NCBI RefSeq assembly: GCF_900299525.1 | Contig: NZ_OMKA01000026.1 | Location: forward strand, 124,001-188,000 | Source: Aquimarina sp. Aq78 | GTDB taxonomy: Bacteria > Bacteroidota > Bacteroidia > Flavobacteriales > Flavobacteriaceae | Direction: 5' to 3' | Length of the DNA: 64,000 bases | Shown: piece by piece, positions 60,127 through 64,000 of the stretch | How positions within the stretch are numbered: position 1 is the stretch's first letter | How the letters are laid out: the number at the start of each line of letters is the position of its first letter | Program-made: the position numbers and the translations under genes | Notes under the pieces: model-generated | What the model was told of the DNA's origin: nothing | The model's database searches: none | What the model saw: the letters and a program-made list of their open reading frames with translations, nothing else

Positions 60127-61044
60127 ATGGTAAAAATTCACGCCCATAACCATTCATATTCTCATGATAAACTTACTGGGCGTAATTTATTATTTTCTAT
60201 TCTCTTAAATATTGGAATTACAGCTGCCCAGGTAGTTGGTGGTTTAATGTCTGGTAGTCTTTCTTTATTATCGGATGCATTACATAATTTTAGTGATGTA
60301 CTTTCTTTGATAGTTAGTTTTTTTGCTAATCGATTAGCAAAAAGAGAAGCTTCTATTAAAAGAACTTTTGGTTTTAAAAGAGCAGAGATCATGGCAGCAT
60401 TTATAAATGCTATTTCATTAGTTATAATAGCATTAATTCTTGTGTTGGAAGCCATAGAAAGGTTACTTAATCCACAAGAAATAAGTGCACATGTTGTAGT
60501 TATACTTTCTGTAATAGCAATTTTTGGGAATGGACTAAGCGTTTTGCTTTTAAGAAAAGATAGTAAAGTAAATATGAACATGAGATCGGCATATTTACAT
60601 CTTATAACAGACTTAATGGCGTCTTTTGCAGTTTTAATAGGAGGGTTGTTAATGAAGTTTTATAAACTATTCTGGGTAGATAGTGTTTTAACTTTTGCAA
60701 TTGCGATCTATCTGATTATTGTAGGTTATGATCTCTTAAAAAAATCATTCAAAGTATTAATGTTGTATACTCCCGATTCTATTGAGTTAAAAGAAATAGT
60801 AAATACAATTAATGCTTTACCAAAAGTTAAAAGTATACATCACGTACATGTATGGCAACTTAATGAAGAAGAAACACATTTAGAAGCACATATAGATTTT
60901 GATAATGATATTTTGGTTTCAGAATTTGGAGAAATACTTAATACTATTGAAGATATACTTTATAAAGAATTCAGAATAAACCATGTTACCCTACAACCAG
61001 AATATGGAAATAAGGATAATAAAGATATTATTGTACAGGATTAA
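60127..61044 (+). CDS. Cation diffusion facilitator family metal transporter
   Basis: This 305-residue protein has about six membrane helices. The CDF metal sites are visible: SLLSDALHNFSDVLSLI (Asp/His pair in helix 2) and SAYLHLITDLMASFAVL (His/Asp in helix 5). A C-terminal cytoplasmic domain includes HHVHVWQLNEEETHLEAHID. CDF proteins export zinc, cadmium, cobalt or iron in exchange for protons. An N-terminal His-rich stretch (HAHNHSYSHDK) fits metal binding. It starts 4 bases after rpiB. Confidence 0.93.
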   Translation: MVKIHAHNHSYSHDKLTGRNLLFSILLNIGITAAQVVGGLMSGSLSLLSDALHNFSDVLSLIVSFFANRLAKREASIKRTFGFKRAEIMAAFINAISLVIIALILVLEAIERLLNPQEISAHVVVILSVIAIFGNGLSVLLLRKDSKVNMNMRSAYLHLITDLMASFAVLIGGLLMKFYKLFWVDSVLTFAIAIYLIIVGYDLLKKSFKVLMLYTPDSIELKEIVNTINALPKVKSIHHVHVWQLNEEETHLEAHIDFDNDILVSEFGEILNTIEDILYKEFRINHVTLQPEYGNKDNKDIIVQD

Positions 61045-61049
61045 AAAAT

Positions 61050-61493
61050 ATGGATATAAAATTTAAAGTTAAACGTTTTGATGAACTCTCTGCACTAGAA
61101 CTATATAAAATTTTGCGCTTGCGCGCAGAAGTATTTATAATAGAGCAAGAATGTATATATCAGGATATTGATGATAAGGATCAAAAAGCACTTCATGTAA
61201 TAGGGTATAAAGATGAAAAAGTTGTCGCATACACGCGATTATTTGATGCAGGTGATTATTTTAAGGAAACTAGTTTTGGACGAGTAGTCATACCTAAAAA
61301 AGAAAGACAATACGGGTATGGTCACAAACTAATTAAAGAGTCCGTAAATGCCATAGAAACACATTTTAAAACTAAGGTAATTAAAATATCTGCTCAGACC
61401 TATTTAAAAAAATTCTATGAAGCACATGGTTTTAAACAAATAGGAGAAGAGTACCTTGAAGATGGCATCCCTCATATTGGTATGATTAGATAA
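61050..61493 (+). CDS. ElaA-like GNAT acetyltransferase
   Basis: This 147-residue protein shows FKVKRFDELSALELYKILRL with RAEVFIIEQECIYQDIDDKD, the ElaA N-terminal signature, and the acetyl-CoA loop region ERQYGYGHKLIKESV. A C-terminal part QTYLKKFYEAHGFKQIGEEY is typical of GNAT enzymes. The substrate is unknown. It begins 5 bases after the CDF gene and is followed by a bidirectional terminator. Confidence 0.88.
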   Translation: MDIKFKVKRFDELSALELYKILRLRAEVFIIEQECIYQDIDDKDQKALHVIGYKDEKVVAYTRLFDAGDYFKETSFGRVVIPKKERQYGYGHKLIKESVNAIETHFKTKVIKISAQTYLKKFYEAHGFKQIGEEYLEDGIPHIGMIR

Positions 61494-61495
61494 TA

Positions 61496-61531
61496 AAAAC
61501 TCGTTAAGTCTATGGACTTAACGAGTTTTTT
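61496..61531. terminator. Bidirectional intrinsic terminator
   Basis: A 15-bp perfect stem (AAAACTCGTTAAGTC, 61496-61510 with 61515-61529), a TATG loop, and A/T tracts on both sides. It separates the ElaA-like gene and the S41 protease. Confidence 0.9.
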
Positions 61532-61535
61532 ATTC

Positions 61536-63158
61536 TTACTTTAAAAGTTCTTCGTATTTATTTTTGCTACTCAGTATTTCCTGACTTTTAGCTACTTCTG
61601 GATTGTGTGTTACATAATACGTATATAACCCTTCACGATAGAAATAACGCTTAATAATCTCATCTGTTAGTAAATTAACAATCTCGGTTTTATAGGTATC
61701 TAAAGCTGCTTGTTTAGAAGTATTTATCGAAGCAATAAGAGTGTTATAGGTAGAGATTATATCTTTATCAAACTTTTCTTTTTTCGCTATTTCTAATGAC
61801 TTTTTAAATGATTTTTCGGTTTCGGTTTCAAAATTAAACTCACTTTGTTTTACAAAACTTTTAAAATCTTCATAATCTTTATCTGTAAATTTAAAATCAG
61901 AGGATTTTTTTAATTGATGAGAATAATAATATTTTGTTCCATATTCGAAAATAGCATCAGACCGTAATAAAGCTGTAGTAATTTTACTGAATTTAGAGGT
62001 CTCTAATTCAATATCAGGCTGTATACCACCACCATCATATACCGTTCTTCCGTTTTTGGTTTTAAAGGCTTTAAAATCTTGTTCATTGATACGCACAGCA
62101 TTATTGTTTTTATCACGATTCCAATAATCTAATGCCTGAATACATCTACCACTAGGAGTATAGTATCTAGAAATAGTAATTTTTAATTGAGTACCATAGG
62201 TTAGTTTTTTTGGTCGCTGTACTAGTCCCTTACCAAAACTTCTGGCACCAATAACTATTCCTCTATCAAGATCCTGAATACCACCCGCAACAATTTCACT
62301 TGCCGATGCACTTCTTCCATTTACTAATACTACCAAGGGAATCTGGATATCAACAGGTTCTCTTTTTGTAAAATATTCTTTATTATATTTTTTAACTACT
62401 GATTTTGTGGTGGTAATTAACTCTCCTTTTGGTACAAAAATATTGGTAACATTTATAGCTTCACTTAATAAACCACCGGGGTTACCTCTTAAATCTAAAA
62501 TCACTTTATTAGCACCTTTGGCTTTTAGGTCTTTTAAAGCATCGATAGTTTCACTAGAAGCTTTGTTATTAAATTTTGATAATACGATGTATCCAGTATT
62601 ATCATCTAGCAATGTATGAAAAGGAACTGCATCTACTTCTATTTCTTCTCTTGTTAACACAGTTGTTCTGGTTACTCCTTGTCTTTTATAGGTAATATCA
62701 ACTTTAGTTCCGCTGGCTCCTTTAAGAAGTTCTCCTGCATCATCTTTAAAATCAGAAACTTTTACATCTCCTATTTGAATAATTTCATCACCAGCTTTAA
62801 GACCAGCTTTATCTGCAGGATAACCTTTATAAGGTTCTATAATAATGATTTTATCTTTTATTGTTTTTACAGAGGAACCAATACCTGTATATTCTCCTGC
62901 ATTACGTATTTTTGAAGCTTCAACATCCTGCTCGTTCCAATATTTGGTATATGGATCCAAATCATCTAACATGGCTTTGATTGCCGTATCCATTAATTCT
63001 GCCGGATTCGTCTCATCTACATAGTTCATATTTAATTCTTTGAACATTGTAGTGAAAATTTCAATTTGCTTAGCGATTTCAAAAAAATCTGACTTAAAAC
63101 TCACAGTAGATAGTAAGATAATCACAGCGACTACTGGGTAGATAATTTTCTTCTTCAT
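61536..63158 (-). CDS. S41 family C-terminal processing peptidase (Ctp/Prc-like)
   Basis: This 540-residue protein has an N-terminal hydrophobic segment (about 5-22), a PDZ domain (about 80-160; AGLKAGDEIIQIGDVKVSDF), and the S41 catalytic domain (about 190-380). The catalytic Ser in NGRSASASEIVAGG (about 283) and Lys in ARSFGKGLVQ (about 307) are present. A C-terminal helical extension of about 160 residues follows. Such proteases cut the C-termini of periplasmic or envelope proteins. Two further genes lie upstream in the same direction, with a terminator between M1 and rnpA. Confidence 0.92.
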   Translation of the reverse strand: MKKKIIYPVVAVIILLSTVSFKSDFFEIAKQIEIFTTMFKELNMNYVDETNPAELMDTAIKAMLDDLDPYTKYWNEQDVEASKIRNAGEYTGIGSSVKTIKDKIIIIEPYKGYPADKAGLKAGDEIIQIGDVKVSDFKDDAGELLKGASGTKVDITYKRQGVTRTTVLTREEIEVDAVPFHTLLDDNTGYIVLSKFNNKASSETIDALKDLKAKGANKVILDLRGNPGGLLSEAINVTNIFVPKGELITTTKSVVKKYNKEYFTKREPVDIQIPLVVLVNGRSASASEIVAGGIQDLDRGIVIGARSFGKGLVQRPKKLTYGTQLKITISRYYTPSGRCIQALDYWNRDKNNNAVRINEQDFKAFKTKNGRTVYDGGGIQPDIELETSKFSKITTALLRSDAIFEYGTKYYYSHQLKKSSDFKFTDKDYEDFKSFVKQSEFNFETETEKSFKKSLEIAKKEKFDKDIISTYNTLIASINTSKQAALDTYKTEIVNLLTDEIIKRYFYREGLYTYYVTHNPEVAKSQEILSSKNKYEELLK

Positions 63159-63205
63159 TGATGTTTTCTTTTAAATATTGGAAACCAAGTAAACATATGA
63201 TGTTG

Positions 63206-63589
63206 TTATTTTGATTTTATTTCTTGTTCGACAAATTTTTGTAATATTCCTTTTATTTTAGATTCTATTAACGAATATTCAGGTATTTCTTTACCTGAAA
63301 ATAAAAACATAAAAGTGAATTGGTGAGTAGTGTTGGGCACAATATACTTATTTTTTCTATAACTTTCACGCATTAAACGTTTTATACAATTACGATCTAC
63401 TGCTTTTTTGAAATTGCGTTTACTAGCCGACACACCAGCCCTGATTTTAATATTCTCTTCAAAATTTGATTTTTTATACACTAACCTAACGGGGTATTTG
63501 GATATAGATTTTCCTTCAGAAAAAAGTAATTCTATTTCCGTTTTACTTTTTAACCTTTCTTTTTTATTAAAAGTAGCCTTCATTGGCAT
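63206..63589 (-). CDS. rnpA: Ribonuclease P protein component
   Basis: This 127-residue basic protein has ATFNKKERLKSKTEIELLF, KIRAGVSASKRNFKKAVDRN and the RNR-type signature DRNCIKRLMRESYRKNK, which contacts the RNA component of RNase P (5' processing of tRNAs). The start may instead be the ATG at 63583. rpmH, which usually precedes rnpA, is not visible in the window; M1 peptidase sits upstream. rnpA is generally origin-proximal. Confidence 0.94.
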   Translation of the reverse strand: MPMKATFNKKERLKSKTEIELLFSEGKSISKYPVRLVYKKSNFEENIKIRAGVSASKRNFKKAVDRNCIKRLMRESYRKNKYIVPNTTHQFTFMFLFSGKEIPEYSLIESKIKGILQKFVEQEIKSK

Positions 63590-63623
63590 TAAATGTAGTG
63601 ATTAGATTTCTTATATAAGTAAT

Positions 63624-63652
63624 AAAAAAACCGGTTTTAGTACCGGTTTTTA
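63624..63652 (-). terminator. Intrinsic terminator of the M1 peptidase gene
   Basis: AAAACCGGT (63627-63635) and ACCGGTTTT (63642-63650) form a 9-bp stem, with A/T tracts on either side. On the minus strand it ends the M1 gene and separates it from rnpA. Confidence 0.8.
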
Positions 63653-63693
63653 ATAAGACTTTAGTCTATATGGTCCACTCCTGTTAATAGCAA

Positions 63694-64000
63694 TTATTCT
63701 GAAAAGCTATTATTATTAGGGTTTATATCTGCCATAGTATTTGTAATGTCAATGCCAATAGCTTTTATTTCAGATTTTGGTCTAGAAAGATTTAATGAAT
63801 AAGTTGGGTTAGTCCAAGGCCAATCAGGCAGTATAGTCCTCTTCATTGATGGGATTGGGTTTTCCTTTTCATTACGCATTACTCTTAAAGGAATATAGAA
63901 TGATTCTATAGTACTGTCTTTATATTCTACATAAACATCAATAGGCATTGGCATTAATCCAATACGCTCTATAGTGACTTTGGTTGTGTTGTTGTCTTCT
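63694..64000 (-). CDS. M1 family metallopeptidase, C-terminal part (continues beyond the window)
   Basis: The minus-strand frame is open from the window edge to TAA at 63694-63696, giving the last 101 residues. It reads TTKVTIERIGLMPMPIDVYV, then FYIPLRVMRNEKENP and LPDWPWTNPTYSL, a C-terminal beta-sandwich pattern seen in flavobacterial M1 aminopeptidases. The catalytic domain lies outside the window, so the call rests on the C-terminal region only. A terminator follows. Confidence 0.68.
   Translation of the reverse strand, partial: EDNNTTKVTIERIGLMPMPIDVYVEYKDSTIESFYIPLRVMRNEKENPIPSMKRTILPDWPWTNPTYSLNLSRPKSEIKAIGIDITNTMADINPNNNSFSE

Noticed and set aside
1-64000. Search for mobile elements, prophage, integrase, restriction-modification, toxin-antitoxin or defence genes
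   Set aside because: No transposase, integrase, terminal inverted repeats or known defence motifs were recognised. The window reads as stable core chromosome with one adhesin locus.

Overview
The window looks like a stretch of chromosome from a gliding, polymer-degrading member of the Bacteroidota, most likely a marine Flavobacteriaceae. The DNA is AT-rich. Promoters carry the Bacteroidota -7 motif TAnnTTTG. Secreted proteins end in type IX secretion (T9SS) type A or type B sorting domains. Bacteroidota-typical families are present (PorP/SprF, DUF4175, DUF4837, head-GIN, a GlnRS with a C-terminal extension). Nothing suggests plasmid, phage, integrative element, insertion sequence or CRISPR; it reads as core chromosome with one large surface-adhesin locus.

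Layout. 1-14 kb: a partial GH3-family gene, an M23 peptidase, tatA, a secreted GH9 glucanase with a T9SS tail, tex, an MG2/TonB-plug-like protein, a DUF4837 lipoprotein, an MltD-like transglycosylase and pgk. 14-16 kb: a tiny membrane protein, holB and a DoxX-like protein. 16-37 kb: a minus-strand run resembling the Flavobacterium johnsoniae sprC-sprD-sprB-sprF gliding operon. It encodes a type B CTD protein, a PorP/SprF-coiled-coil-SPOR hybrid, a 4,889-residue SprB-like adhesin and a SprF-like outer-membrane protein. A decayed copy of the sprC 3' end lies upstream. 38-47 kb: OmpH, a methyltransferase, two unknown proteins, mnmG, ybeY and a DUF4175 protein. Three perfect parS-type palindromes sit between mnmG and ybeY and a fourth near-perfect one lies 2.4 kb away. 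47-54 kb: an AlkB-like oxygenase, gltX, DUF4177, an SPFH protein, a small secreted protein and glnS. 54-64 kb: folB, tRNA-Cys, a LysE exporter, a head-GIN protein, rnr, small proteins, an AT-rich region with a perfect DnaA box upstream of rpiB, a CDF transporter, an ElaA-like acetyltransferase, an S41 protease, rnpA and the end of an M1 aminopeptidase.

How it fits together. The sprCDBF-like block would make, export through T9SS and anchor a very long repetitive adhesin for gliding or attachment, and the GH9 enzyme uses the same export route. The parS cluster, mnmG and rnpA, together with the DnaA-box intergenic region, suggest this part of the chromosome is close to the replication origin; that is an inference needing GC-skew and genome-wide parS mapping. 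No single gene set here is clearly a new defence or mobile system. The most notable items are the parS cluster, the candidate origin, the giant adhesin with multi-kilobase internal duplications, the SprD-like hybrid and the decayed sprC relic. Family names come from sequence recognition without database searches.
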